Part shown: positions 8,990 to 18,045 of the stretch, one piece after another
Layout: each line of letters starts with the position of its first letter
Numbering within the stretch: position 1 is the first letter of the stretch
Made by a program: the position numbers and the translations under genes
The notes under the pieces: model-generated
Seen by the model: only the letters and a program-made list of their open reading frames with translations
What the model was told of the DNA's origin: nothing
The model's database searches: none
Assembly: GCA_023412275.1 (NCBI GenBank)
Contig: JAEYNY010000191.1
Span: 1-64,000 of the forward strand
From: Bacillota bacterium
Lineage (GTDB): Bacteria > Bacillota > Clostridia > Acetivibrionales > DSM-1351
DNA length: 64,000 nucleotides
Direction of reading: 5' to 3'

Positions 8990-9181
8990 ATGAATAAAAA
9001 AGATGAACAACTAGACGGACATGATAACAGGCGGAGTACAGCGTACAGGCCCACAGACAATGAGGGAACTGCTGCCTGGACAAATGAGGCCACAAAGCAA
9101 AAGCACACTAATGTTGTAATTCCGAAAATTGAAGGTGTTTCAGAAGCAAAAAGCTGGGTAGATAATGGAAGTAAACTTTAA
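8990..9181 (+). CDS. Small DUF3787-like spore-associated protein
   Basis: A 63-aa hydrophilic protein; the ATG at 8990 has GGAGG 5 nt upstream. It carries TAAW in its middle and ends VSEAKSWVDNGSKL, which I recall as the conserved blocks of clostridial DUF3787 proteins, a family with a spore-surface member in Clostridioides difficile. That assignment is from memory. It sits 19 bp before nifJ and could share its transcript, although no functional link is known. Confidence 0.7.
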   Translation: MNKKDEQLDGHDNRRSTAYRPTDNEGTAAWTNEATKQKHTNVVIPKIEGVSEAKSWVDNGSKL

Positions 9182-9200
9182 TTACGGGGGTGTTTTTTAA

Positions 9201-12200
9201 ATGTCAAAAATCAAAATGACGGTTGACGGTAATACTGCAGCTGCTTATATCTCCTATGCCTTTACAGATGTCGCTGCAATCTATCCCATAACACCATCAT
9301 CAAACATGGCAGAGTCAGTTGACGAATGGTCTGCCAAAGGTAAAAAAAATATTTTCGGACAAAAAGTCCGGGTAGTTGAAATGCAATCAGAAGCAGGTGC
9401 AGCAGGTGCCCTTCATGGTTCTCTTCAGGCAGGTGCCCTTACTACTACCTTTACTGCTTCTCAAGGTTTGTTATTGATGATTCCGAATATGTACAAGGTT
9501 GCAGGGGAACTGCTACCTGCTGTTTTCCATGTCAGTGCAAGAGCTATTGCAACCCATGCACTCTCCATATTCGGAGATCACCAGGATGTAATGGCCGCAA
9601 GACAAACCGGAGTAGTTATGCTGGCTTCAGGATCAGTTCAGGAAATAATGGATTTGGCACCTGTAGCCCATTTAGCTGCAATTAAAGGAAGACTTCCTTT
9701 CCTTCATTTCTTTGACGGATTCAGAACATCTCATGAAATACAGAAAGTCGAAGCACTTGAATATGAGGATTTGGCAAGTCTGGTTGATTATGAGGCAGTT
9801 AAGGAATTCAGAGACAGGGCTTTGTCTCCTAACCATCCTGTTACAAGAGGTACGGCTCAAAATCCTGATGTTTATTTCCAGGGTCGTGAAGCCTCTAATC
9901 CTTTTTATAACGATATTGTTGGTATTGTTGAGGATTACATGAATAAGGTTGGGGCTCTTACAGGCCGTAAACATGGCCTTTTTGATTACTACGGAGCACC
10001 TGATGCCGAAAATATAATTGTTGCAATGGGTTCAATTACTGATGTTGTTGAAGAAACAATTGATTACATGAACAGTCAGGGTAAAAAGTACGGCCTGGTA
10101 AAGGTTCACCTTTACAGACCATTTTCTGTAAAACATCTGCTTAATGTAATTCCTAAATCAGTTAAAAAAATAGCTGTTCTGGACAGGACAAAAGAACCGG
10201 GTTCTGTAGGAGAGCCTTTATATCTTGATGTTAAAGCTGCATTTTACGATGTTCCCAATGCCCCTGTTATCGTAGGAGGAAGATTTGGTCTTGCTTCAAA
10301 GGATACTACCCCTTCGGATATCAAGGCAGTATATGACAATCTGGAACAGCAGAATCCTAAAAACCAGTTCACCATCGGTATAGATGATGACGTTACTCAT
10401 ACATCACTGCCAGCAAATGAAAAAATCAATGCAGAACCAAAGTCATCAATAAGATGTAAATTCTGGGGACTTGGTTCCGATGGAACTGTAGGAGCAAATA
10501 AACAGGCAATAAAGATTATAGGTGATCATACCGAAAAATATGCACAGGGTTACTTTGCATATGACTCAAAGAAATCAGGCGGAGTTACCATGTCCCATCT
10601 CAGGTTTGGAGATGAGCCGATAAAGTCTGCTTACCTGATAAATGAGGCCGATTACATTGCCTGTCATAATCAATCCTACGTGAACCAGTACGATTTGTTG
10701 AAAGGTATTAAAAAAGGCGGTATTTTTGTTTTAAACTGCTTGTGGGACGAAAAAGAACTGGAAGAACATCTTCCTGCTGAAATAAAACGTCAGATTTCCA
10801 GAAACAATATACAGCTCTATACAGTTAATGCAACAAAGATTGCTGAATCCATAGGTCTTGGAAACAGGATAAACATGATAATGCAGGCTGCTTTCTTTAA
10901 GCTTGCCAATATTATTCCTTTGGACGAGGCTGTAAAGTACCTCAAGGAAGCTGTTGTTAAGAGCTACGGCAGAAAAGGTGAAAACATTGTCAAAGTTAAT
11001 CACGAAGCAATAGATAAGGGTATTGACGCTATAGTCAAGATAAATGTCCCTGACAGTTGGAAGGATGCACAGGATACTTCCAACACAGACATTAAAGAAC
11101 CGGCATTTATAAGTGAAATCTTGAGGCCTATGAATGCAATGAAAGGTGAAGATCTTCCTGTAAGTGCATTTAAGGGAATTGAGGACGGAACGCTACCAAA
11201 TGGAACTTCAGCATATGAAAAACGTGGCATTGCTGTAAATGTTCCCGAATGGATATCTGAGAACTGTATACAGTGTAATATCTGCTCTCTGGTATGTCCT
11301 CATGCGGTTATCAGGCCTGTTCTTGCAACAGAAGACGAGTTAAAAGAAGCACCTGAATCCTTTGTTACCAAAAAAGCTGTTGGAAAAGGTCTTGAGGAGT
11401 ACCAGTTCAGAATACAGATAAGTCCTATGGATTGTACAGGATGCGGCAACTGTGCCGATGTGTGTCCGGCTAAGGAAAAAGCTCTTGTTATGAAAAAGCT
11501 CAGTACTCAGACTGAACGAGAAATTCCTAACTATGACTATTCAATCAGAAAAATCGGATATAAGGGCGGTAACTTTGGAAATAAGACCATTAAGGACAGT
11601 CAGTTCAGAAAGCCTTTAATGGAATTCTCCGGAGCATGTGCCGGCTGTGGTGAAACACCATATATTAAACTTATAACTCAGCTTTACGGTGACAGGATGA
11701 TGATTGCAAATGCAACAGGTTGTTCATCAATATGGGCTGCCTCCTATCCTACAAGTTCATATACGGTAAACCATGAAGGCAAGGGTCCTGCCTGGGCAAA
11801 TTCTCTATTCGAGGACAATGCCGAATTCGGTTACGGTATGTACCTTGGTGTAAAACAAATAAGGGAACGCCTTAGAGATGTAGCTAATCAGCTTTTGGAG
11901 CTTGACATTGATGAAAGTCTGAGACCTTTGTTATCAAAATGGCTGGAAAGTGTTGAAGACGGCGCAGTTTCCAAAGGAGCCAGTGAAGATTTAATTAATG
12001 CTCTACAGAGCTATTCAAATAAAGACCAGAAACAAATGCAATTAGTTAAAGAGCTTCTTGAAAAGAAGGATTACCTTGTTAAACGTTCAATATGGGTAGT
12101 AGGCGGAGATGGTTGGGCTTATGATATAGGCTACGGCGGACTTGACCATGTTCTCTCTACCGGAGATGACATTAACATGCTTGTATTTGATACTGAAATT

Positions 12201-12731
12201 TATTCAAATACTGGTGGCCAGGCTTCCAAGGCAACTCCAACCTCTGCTATTGCCAAGTTTGCTTCTTCCGGTAAGAAACAGGCTAAAAAGGATCTTGCCG
12301 CACAGATGATGACTTATGGAAATGTTTATGTAGCACAGGTTGGAATAGGTGCAGACAGAAACCAGATGCTCAAGGCCATTGCTGAAGCAGAAGCCTACAA
12401 CGGACCTTCCATTATTATTGCATACTCTCCATGTATAAGTCATGGAATCAAGGACGGCATGGGAAGAAGTATAGCAAATTCAGCAGCCGCTGTATCAGCA
12501 GGATACTGGCATTTGTTCAGGTATAACCCTGATTTGAAGAAGGAAGGAAAGAATCCGTTTATACTGGATTCCAAAGAACCTAAGGAAAGCTTCAAGGAAT
12601 TCTTGATGTCACAGGTTAGATATTCATCTCTTGCTAAGATGTTCCCTGAAGAGGCGGAAGAACTGTTTAATCTTGCAGAAGAACATGCAAAAGAAAAATA
12701 TGAGCGTTTAAAGCGTATGGCGGAACAATAA
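9201..12731 (+). CDS. nifJ: Pyruvate:ferredoxin (flavodoxin) oxidoreductase, single chain
   Basis: The 1176-aa length is that of the homodimeric enzyme that converts pyruvate and CoA to acetyl-CoA and CO2 while reducing ferredoxin, the main pyruvate-oxidising step of clostridial fermentation. Domains in order: pyruvate/TPP-binding domain (YPITPSSNMAE), C-terminal transketolase-like domain II, gamma domain (GxGSDGTVGANK), two 4Fe-4S clusters (CIQCNICSLVCPHA and CTGCGNCADVCPA), then the TPP domain with CAGCGETPYIKL for the proximal cluster and GDGWAYDIGYGGLDHV. GGGGG lies 10 nt before the ATG. A strong terminator follows, so it is probably the last gene of its transcript. Confidence 0.98.
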   Translation: MSKIKMTVDGNTAAAYISYAFTDVAAIYPITPSSNMAESVDEWSAKGKKNIFGQKVRVVEMQSEAGAAGALHGSLQAGALTTTFTASQGLLLMIPNMYKVAGELLPAVFHVSARAIATHALSIFGDHQDVMAARQTGVVMLASGSVQEIMDLAPVAHLAAIKGRLPFLHFFDGFRTSHEIQKVEALEYEDLASLVDYEAVKEFRDRALSPNHPVTRGTAQNPDVYFQGREASNPFYNDIVGIVEDYMNKVGALTGRKHGLFDYYGAPDAENIIVAMGSITDVVEETIDYMNSQGKKYGLVKVHLYRPFSVKHLLNVIPKSVKKIAVLDRTKEPGSVGEPLYLDVKAAFYDVPNAPVIVGGRFGLASKDTTPSDIKAVYDNLEQQNPKNQFTIGIDDDVTHTSLPANEKINAEPKSSIRCKFWGLGSDGTVGANKQAIKIIGDHTEKYAQGYFAYDSKKSGGVTMSHLRFGDEPIKSAYLINEADYIACHNQSYVNQYDLLKGIKKGGIFVLNCLWDEKELEEHLPAEIKRQISRNNIQLYTVNATKIAESIGLGNRINMIMQAAFFKLANIIPLDEAVKYLKEAVVKSYGRKGENIVKVNHEAIDKGIDAIVKINVPDSWKDAQDTSNTDIKEPAFISEILRPMNAMKGEDLPVSAFKGIEDGTLPNGTSAYEKRGIAVNVPEWISENCIQCNICSLVCPHAVIRPVLATEDELKEAPESFVTKKAVGKGLEEYQFRIQISPMDCTGCGNCADVCPAKEKALVMKKLSTQTEREIPNYDYSIRKIGYKGGNFGNKTIKDSQFRKPLMEFSGACAGCGETPYIKLITQLYGDRMMIANATGCSSIWAASYPTSSYTVNHEGKGPAWANSLFEDNAEFGYGMYLGVKQIRERLRDVANQLLELDIDESLRPLLSKWLESVEDGAVSKGASEDLINALQSYSNKDQKQMQLVKELLEKKDYLVKRSIWVVGGDGWAYDIGYGGLDHVLSTGDDINMLVFDTEIYSNTGGQASKATPTSAIAKFASSGKKQAKKDLAAQMMTYGNVYVAQVGIGADRNQMLKAIAEAEAYNGPSIIIAYSPCISHGIKDGMGRSIANSAAAVSAGYWHLFRYNPDLKKEGKNPFILDSKEPKESFKEFLMSQVRYSSLAKMFPEEAEELFNLAEEHAKEKYERLKRMAEQ

Positions 12732-12743
12732 GATATCCGCTAA

Positions 12744-12778
12744 AATAAGCCCCCCGGCTAAGCCGAGGGGCTTATTTT
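12744..12778. terminator. Bidirectional terminator between nifJ and the ABC operon
   Basis: AAATAAGCCCC(CC)GGCT pairs with AGCC(G)AGGGGCTTATTT. A-rich and T-rich flanks on both sides let it end nifJ on the plus strand and the ABC ATPase gene on the minus strand. Confidence 0.9.
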
Positions 12779-12800
12779 CATGTATATCCCAATTACCTGC

Positions 12801-13721
12801 TTATGAAATCCTGAACGACCCACCTGTCAGATGCAGAAAATAATCTTCCAAGGTGTCATTCATGACGCTTATTTCACTCACCTCTACATTATTTTCCGAT
12901 AATATACGGTTGAAGGTGGAAGATTCGTTCAACTTTTCGTAAACCCTTATAACTCCTTGTTCAATAACCTTATAATCAGTAATTCCCATTTTTTCAAGCA
13001 GAAATGACGCCTTCTTGTCATTGCCTGTCTTAATTTGAATATAGCTTCTGCTCTTCTTTTTAAGAGAATCAAAATCAATTTCCTCCAATAATGTTCCCTC
13101 ATGTATTATGCCTATTTTTGAAGCTATCTGCTGTATTTCACTAAGTATGTGTGAAGATACCAGAACCGTAATCTTATTCTTTATGGAAAGGTCTTGAATT
13201 AATTTGCGGATTTCCTTTATTCCCACAGGATCAAGACCATTTGTAGGCTCATCAAGTATCAGTAATTCCGGCTTATGCAGCAGTGCCCTTGATATTCCAA
13301 GTCTCTGTTTCATTCCAAGGGAAAAGCCCTTGACCCTCTTGTTTCGTACATCTGTCATGCCCGTTATTTCAAGGGCTTCTTCAATATAACTTTTATTTGT
13401 GACACCCATAAGTCGTCTATGTATTTCCAGATTTTCAACTGCTGTCAGGTTTGGATAAAAGCCGGCTGTTTCAATAACTGAACCTATTCTTCCGTAATGT
13501 GCATGCTGTTCTGGGGAAATTCTCTCTCCGAACAGAAATACCTCTCCCTCTGTTGGCTTTACAAGTCCCATTATCATTCTGATGGTTGTTGTTTTGCCAG
13601 CTCCGTTTTGACCGAGGAATCCATATATATCACCCTTGGCAACATTCATATTTACACCGTTTACAGCTTTTTTATTTTTATATAATTTTGAAAGATTTTG
13701 AGTTTTTAATATATAATCCAC
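12801..13721 (-). CDS. ABC transporter ATP-binding protein (BcrA/CcmA type)
   Basis: A 306-aa ATPase starting at GTG (GGAGGG 7 nt upstream). Walker A GQNGAGKTTT, signature FSLGMKQRLGISRAL, Walker B LLILDEPTNGLDPVG and the switch His (VSSHILSE) are all present, followed by the C-terminal extension typical of ABC-2 exporters of the bacitracin/lantibiotic self-protection type. It lies last in a three-gene operon after two ABC-2 permeases. The adjacent two-component pair suggests induction by an envelope-active compound, which is an inference. Confidence 0.93.
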   Translation of the reverse strand: MDYILKTQNLSKLYKNKKAVNGVNMNVAKGDIYGFLGQNGAGKTTTIRMIMGLVKPTEGEVFLFGERISPEQHAHYGRIGSVIETAGFYPNLTAVENLEIHRRLMGVTNKSYIEEALEITGMTDVRNKRVKGFSLGMKQRLGISRALLHKPELLILDEPTNGLDPVGIKEIRKLIQDLSIKNKITVLVSSHILSEIQQIASKIGIIHEGTLLEEIDFDSLKKKSRSYIQIKTGNDKKASFLLEKMGITDYKVIEQGVIRVYEKLNESSTFNRILSENNVEVSEISVMNDTLEDYFLHLTGGSFRIS

Positions 13722-13741
13722 ATTTACACCCTCCCATAATT

Positions 13742-14473
13742 CTATTTATACACATCTTGCCTTGAATAATAAACAGTACTAATTAAAACAGAAGTTACAA
13801 AAACTGCGGCGGACACTGTCAGAATGCCTTTTACATCACCCCTGCCTATACTTTCTGTCAAGAAGTAATTATCAACAAGCCTGTTAGGTGTACAGGTGGG
13901 TATGAAAAGACTTTTTTTTATATTTATAAAGCACATATATGAAATAAAGTAACCCATCCCCGTAAAAATGCTTGTTCCCACCGATTTAATCAACAGGCAT
14001 ATAAATGATGTGAGAGGGACAAGAACAAAATTCAGGCCAGCCATAATAAATATCAGCCTTAAAAGTTTTAATATCAGTTTCCATTCAGGAGCACCAATAA
14101 ACACGATACCAAATAAGAAAACCGATACCAGAAATGAAATATACAAGCATATGCTAAAAATCAACATTACTGTTTGTTTTAACGTAAATAGCTTTATCCT
14201 TGAGACAGGATATGTAAACAATATACCTATAGTACTTTGCTGATACTCACCAGATATAACGTACCCTGTTATTACTGCAATGACGAACAGCGCCACAAGG
14301 TTGATACCATTTAGGCCTGCCGCTGCAAAGCCATCCCATGTTGCAACAGATTTTTGTGATGTTACAAGGAGCATTGCAGTACCTGCCGTAAGAAACCCTC
14401 CTATTGCAACTATAAAGAAGACCGGTGTTCTCTTGTATTTTATCAACTCTGTATAAATCAGACTCAGAAACAT
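13742..14473 (-). CDS. ABC-2 type permease
   Basis: About 243 aa with six predicted membrane helices and the ABC-2 pattern VISGEYQQSTIGILFTYPVSR before the third helix. The ATG at 14473 has GGAGG 5 nt upstream. It sits between the partner permease and the ATPase gene with short gaps, so the three form one exporter. The substrate is unknown; BcrB-like and lantibiotic-immunity permeases have this size. Confidence 0.85.
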   Translation of the reverse strand: MFLSLIYTELIKYKRTPVFFIVAIGGFLTAGTAMLLVTSQKSVATWDGFAAAGLNGINLVALFVIAVITGYVISGEYQQSTIGILFTYPVSRIKLFTLKQTVMLIFSICLYISFLVSVFLFGIVFIGAPEWKLILKLLRLIFIMAGLNFVLVPLTSFICLLIKSVGTSIFTGMGYFISYMCFINIKKSLFIPTCTPNRLVDNYFLTESIGRGDVKGILTVSAAVFVTSVLISTVYYSRQDVYK

Positions 14474-14493
14474 AAGATCCTCCACTATTTATA

Positions 14494-15255
14494 TTATAAA
14501 AGTGCATCCGATTTTTGGTACACTATTAGTCCCAAGCCCAATGAAACTGCTGCCAAAGCAATAATAAATATTGCTGCGGCTGAAGTATTTACAGCTGCGT
14601 CCTTGAAATAGCTGACTAATATGTAGTTGTTTGAACCAAAAATCCGGGCAGCCACTGCCGCAGGCGTCATAAAAGGTGATATGTAAATATTATTCTTTAA
14701 ATGAAAGGGAAAAACCAACATCATATATCCAAATAAAATAACGGATGTAAGCACAAATCGTTTGGTTAATACAGAAATTAAAACAACTATAGTTGACAGT
14801 AATCCGTATGACAATATATACCAGACTGTTACTTTGATTAATTTTAATAACAAAGCCTCGGGAATAGCGGCTTTTATTGCTATAACCCCAAACAGTAGCT
14901 CTGATGCCAAAGTTACTGAAAAGATCAGTATTACCACGGCAAATATGGTCAGCAACTTAGCCAGAAAAATCTGGATTTTAGGAATCCTTGAAGTGTAGAT
15001 ATACGAAGCAGTACCGTATTGGTATTCCATATTGAAAATGAAACTTGAAGATAAAACAACTGCTATCAGCACTCCAAAAACCATGATTTCCTGCCTTGAA
15101 GCCAGAAACCATTGCCAGCTGTCGGCTTTATCTGTGTTTCCTAAGAGAAATTGAAGAAATTTGACTATAGAAGGAAGAATACCGGCAATTAAAGCGTAAA
15201 TCAGCAGCTTTGACCTCCTCAGCTTTAAAATTTCCGTTAAAAGCGTTTCGTACAT
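14494..15255 (-). CDS. ABC-2 type permease
   Basis: A 253-aa membrane protein with six helices; the loop FNMEYQYGTASYIYTSRIPKIQIFLAK is equivalent to that of the neighbouring permease, so the two are likely paralogous subunits of one heteromeric channel. GAGGTGATACA precedes the ATG. It opens the exporter operon, separated by a terminator from the kinase gene upstream, so it likely has its own promoter. Confidence 0.85.
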   Translation of the reverse strand: MYETLLTEILKLRRSKLLIYALIAGILPSIVKFLQFLLGNTDKADSWQWFLASRQEIMVFGVLIAVVLSSSFIFNMEYQYGTASYIYTSRIPKIQIFLAKLLTIFAVVILIFSVTLASELLFGVIAIKAAIPEALLLKLIKVTVWYILSYGLLSTIVVLISVLTKRFVLTSVILFGYMMLVFPFHLKNNIYISPFMTPAAVAARIFGSNNYILVSYFKDAAVNTSAAAIFIIALAAVSLGLGLIVYQKSDALL

Positions 15256-15341
15256 TGTATCACCTCGAAGTTTTTTCTTTTATAATACAACATCTAACTT
15301 ACGCTGTATTAAAGAAATTCTTACAAATTTCTTAAGAAAAA

Positions 15342-15382
15342 GGATGTTACAAATAAAATTAACTATTATATTTGCAACATCC
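15342..15382 (-). terminator. Terminator after the second histidine kinase
   Basis: GGATGTT(G/A)CAAATA arms pair around an AT-rich loop, and on the minus strand the stem is followed by CCTTTTTCTT. It separates the kinase/regulator unit from the exporter operon downstream. Confidence 0.85.
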
Positions 15383-15389
15383 TCAATGG

Positions 15390-16322
15390 CTATATGCGAT
15401 ATCTTATCAGGCTGAAGGAAAAAACCGTTTTCTCACCGGGGATACTGGCTACTTTGATCTCCCCGTTGTGCTTCTCAACCAGCTGTTTTGTAATTGCAAG
15501 CCCCAAGCCGGTACCGCGCATACTACTGTTTCTTGAAACTTCAGAGGTATACAGCCGGTTAAAAACAAGTGGTAAATCCTGCTCAGGTATACCTTTTCCC
15601 CTGTCCCACACATCCATCCAAACCTTGTCGGCCTCTTCTCTCACAGAAATACCTGTTACCCTTCCGGCTTTTCCATACTTTAATGCGTTTGATATAAGAT
15701 TGTTGAGAATTCTTTGCAAGCTTATCCTGTCCCCCCAAACATAAACCGGCTGCTTAGGAAGCTGAATTTCCGGCGTTATGTCGTTCATGACAAAATCCTG
15801 ATAAAAGGCTGCAATGACTTCTTCTGCTAAATCTGTCAAATCCGTTTTCACAAGCCTGATAGGCGTATCTTCCGATTCAAGCTTTGACAGCTCAAAAAAA
15901 TCCTGAATCATTTTATACAAATTCTGTGCTTTTGTGTGGATAATATCCAGATATTCCTTTTGTTCAGTAATACTGATACCATCGCCCTTTTGAAGTACCT
16001 CCACAAAGCCAAGAAGTGACGTAAGGGGTGTGCGAATGTCATGGGATATATTTGCGATGAGCTGTTTGTGGGCAATTTCGAGAGTTTGTTTTTCGTCAAG
16101 TGTACTCTGAAATTTATCGAGAAGTATATTAAGCTCGCTGCCAATGTCTTTGAGTGATTTATATTTCAGGCCGATATGTATTCTTCTGTTTGATCTGAAA
16201 TTACTGATGTCAGACAGCACCTCAGCAATGTAGTTCAACCCCCTTTTATTAATAATAATTCTCAAAGCTAGTATAATATTTAAAAGTACTGATAAAGTTA
16301 CAATTCCAATTAATATACTCAT
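15390..16322 (-). CDS. Sensor histidine kinase with a single N-terminal helix
   Basis: A 310-aa kinase with one membrane helix (residues 3-24) and almost no extracytoplasmic part, followed by His94 (ANISHDIRTPLTSLLGF), N box (NLISNALKYG), DRGKGIP and RGTGLGLAITKQLVEKHNGEI. Intramembrane-type sensors like this often work with an ABC transporter, and an ABC-2 exporter operon follows directly. It begins one base after the regulator stop codon. Confidence 0.92.
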   Translation of the reverse strand: MSILIGIVTLSVLLNIILALRIIINKRGLNYIAEVLSDISNFRSNRRIHIGLKYKSLKDIGSELNILLDKFQSTLDEKQTLEIAHKQLIANISHDIRTPLTSLLGFVEVLQKGDGISITEQKEYLDIIHTKAQNLYKMIQDFFELSKLESEDTPIRLVKTDLTDLAEEVIAAFYQDFVMNDITPEIQLPKQPVYVWGDRISLQRILNNLISNALKYGKAGRVTGISVREEADKVWMDVWDRGKGIPEQDLPLVFNRLYTSEVSRNSSMRGTGLGLAITKQLVEKHNGEIKVASIPGEKTVFSFSLIRYRI

Positions 16323-16323
16323 A

Positions 16324-17022
16324 TTACTCCTCTACAAGCTTGTAGCCTATTCCCCAGATAGTCTGTATATATCTTGGATTTGAAGGGTCTTTCTCAATTT
16401 TTTCACGCAACCTTCTTATATGAACCATGACAGTGTTCTCGTCGTTTATATAATTTTCACCCCATATGGATTTAAACATCTGGTTCTTGGTAAATACCTT
16501 CTTGGGATTCTGTAAGAAGAGTTTCAGTATTTCAAACTCCTTGGCTGTCAATGTAACGGAGTTGCCACCTACTTTCACTTCATATGTACTTATATTCATT
16601 TCAATGTCCATATGCCTGATTATCTGAGTTTGGCGGTCGGGTTCACATGAAAATTTCAAATATCTTCTCAGCTGTGCTTTTACCCTTGCTGTTAATTCAC
16701 CAATGCCAAAGGGCTTGGCCAAATAATCATCAGCACCAAGCCCCAAACCAATTATTTTATCAGTTTCCTCACATTTCGCAGATAATATGAGTACGGGAGT
16801 ATTTCCTTTCTCTCTTATCTTTTGTAATACTTCGTAGCCACCTACCTTTGGAAGCATTATATCCAGAATAACCATCTGGAATTCATCAGCCCCAAACTTT
16901 TCTACAGCGGCTGCACCATCATATGTGCTTATTGCGCAATATCCTTCCTTGACCAGATTGTCAGCTATAAGCCTGTTAATTTCCCTATCATCCTCAACAA
17001 TGAGTATTTTTATTTGCTCCAC
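16324..17022 (-). CDS. OmpR-family response regulator
   Basis: A 232-aa regulator from a GTG start with GGGGGC 6 nt upstream. Receiver domain with phosphoacceptor Asp54 (VILDIMLP) and DDYLAKPF; winged helix SVTLTAKEFEILKLFLQ and ENTVMVHIRRLREKIE. It is the first gene of the kinase pair and lies 33 bp after the metal-binding lipoprotein gene. It probably controls the exporter operon downstream. Confidence 0.94.
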   Translation of the reverse strand: MEQIKILIVEDDREINRLIADNLVKEGYCAISTYDGAAAVEKFGADEFQMVILDIMLPKVGGYEVLQKIREKGNTPVLILSAKCEETDKIIGLGLGADDYLAKPFGIGELTARVKAQLRRYLKFSCEPDRQTQIIRHMDIEMNISTYEVKVGGNSVTLTAKEFEILKLFLQNPKKVFTKNQMFKSIWGENYINDENTVMVHIRRLREKIEKDPSNPRYIQTIWGIGYKLVEE

Positions 17023-17055
17023 ATGAAAGCCCCCAGATTTTAAATTGCACAGCTT

Positions 17056-17967
17056 CTATTGATTCTCCTTAAAAGCCTTCACCAAAACTTTCAGATTCTC
17101 ATCCATAGTCTTTATATATCTGTCTGCAGGTGCACTTTTCTCACCTGTTACAACAGGATCAAGGAGATATACCTTTGCACCGGTTTGTTTTGCTATTGAT
17201 TCTGCCGCTTTTGCAGAATACTGAGGTTCTGCAAAAAGTATTTTTACGTTTGAACTTTTTATCTTGTCAATTAATCCTGCGAGCTCTCCGGCACTGGGTT
17301 CCGTTCCAGGTTCACGCTCTACCACAGACACTATATTCAATCCGAATTCCTTTGCAAAATACGGGAAAGCCTCATGGAAGGTGATAACATTCTTATTTTT
17401 GAATCCGTCCAATTCCTTGTGCATTTTCTCTCTCTGAGCCTCAAGCTGCTTTACGTATTCAGAAGCATTTTTCCTGTAGGCTTCCGCATTTTTTGTATCT
17501 GCCTTGGCAAGACCTTCTGAAATATTTTTGACTTCCTGTATTGCACCGGAAATACCAACCCAGACATGTGCATTGTCTTCTCCGTTGGCATCTTTTAGAA
17601 GCTCCATGTCTTTTGAGGCTTCTACTATTTTAAGAGAGGGTCTCTGCTTGACTACCTTGTCCATAAAAGCTTCCATCCCTGCCCCGTTAATTACAAATAT
17701 ATCTGCTTTCTCAAGGGTTTTTAAATCCGCAGGAACCATCTGATAATCGTGAAGACATCCTTGCTGAGGTTCCGTCATGTTTTCAACCTTTATACCGGGT
17801 ATATCCTTTACAAGGTTTTGAGTAAAAATATACATGGGATAAAATGAAGTGACTATTGTAGTTTCTGCTTTTTCTGTAGTACTTGCCGTCCCGTTGGAAC
17901 AGCCGGCTAATATAAATGAGAACGCTAACGATATTAACAACGTCCTTAAGAGTTTACTTTGTTTCAA
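17056..17967 (-). CDS. ZnuA/AdcA-type metal ABC transporter binding lipoprotein
   Basis: A 303-aa lipoprotein (TTG start, GGAGG 8 nt upstream) with lipobox LAGC and cluster A-I features: metal-ligating His in CLHDYQM, NAHVWVG, TFHEAFPYFAKEFGL and FAEPQYSAKAAE. Such proteins deliver Zn2+ or Mn2+ to a ZnuBC-type permease. The His-rich acidic loop of many ZnuA proteins is absent and no permease or ATPase gene is adjacent, so the transporter must be encoded elsewhere. A Fur-family palindrome lies in its leader, indicating metal-dependent repression. Confidence 0.9.
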   Translation of the reverse strand: MKQSKLLRTLLISLAFSFILAGCSNGTASTTEKAETTIVTSFYPMYIFTQNLVKDIPGIKVENMTEPQQGCLHDYQMVPADLKTLEKADIFVINGAGMEAFMDKVVKQRPSLKIVEASKDMELLKDANGEDNAHVWVGISGAIQEVKNISEGLAKADTKNAEAYRKNASEYVKQLEAQREKMHKELDGFKNKNVITFHEAFPYFAKEFGLNIVSVVEREPGTEPSAGELAGLIDKIKSSNVKILFAEPQYSAKAAESIAKQTGAKVYLLDPVVTGEKSAPADRYIKTMDENLKVLVKAFKENQ

Positions 17968-17990
17968 CTAAATTACCTCCGCTAAATGTT

Positions 17991-18038
17991 AAATGGGAAT
18001 TATTCGCATTTATATTATATACCAATATTCGCGTTTAT
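17991..18038 (-). promoter_or_regulatory. Fur/Zur-family operator upstream of the metal-binding lipoprotein
   Basis: 17991-18011 is a 21-bp palindrome of two 10-bp arms around one base, AAATGGGAAT-T-ATTCGCATTT, with only one mismatched pair. It fits the 7-1-7 TGnGAATnATTCnCA layout of Fur-family boxes. A second half-site, AATATTCGCGTTTAT, lies at 18024-18038. Between them the minus strand has TATAAT, so the repressor would cover the promoter. Whether Zur, Fur or PerR binds cannot be told. Confidence 0.7.
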
Positions 18039-18045
18039 AAAACTA

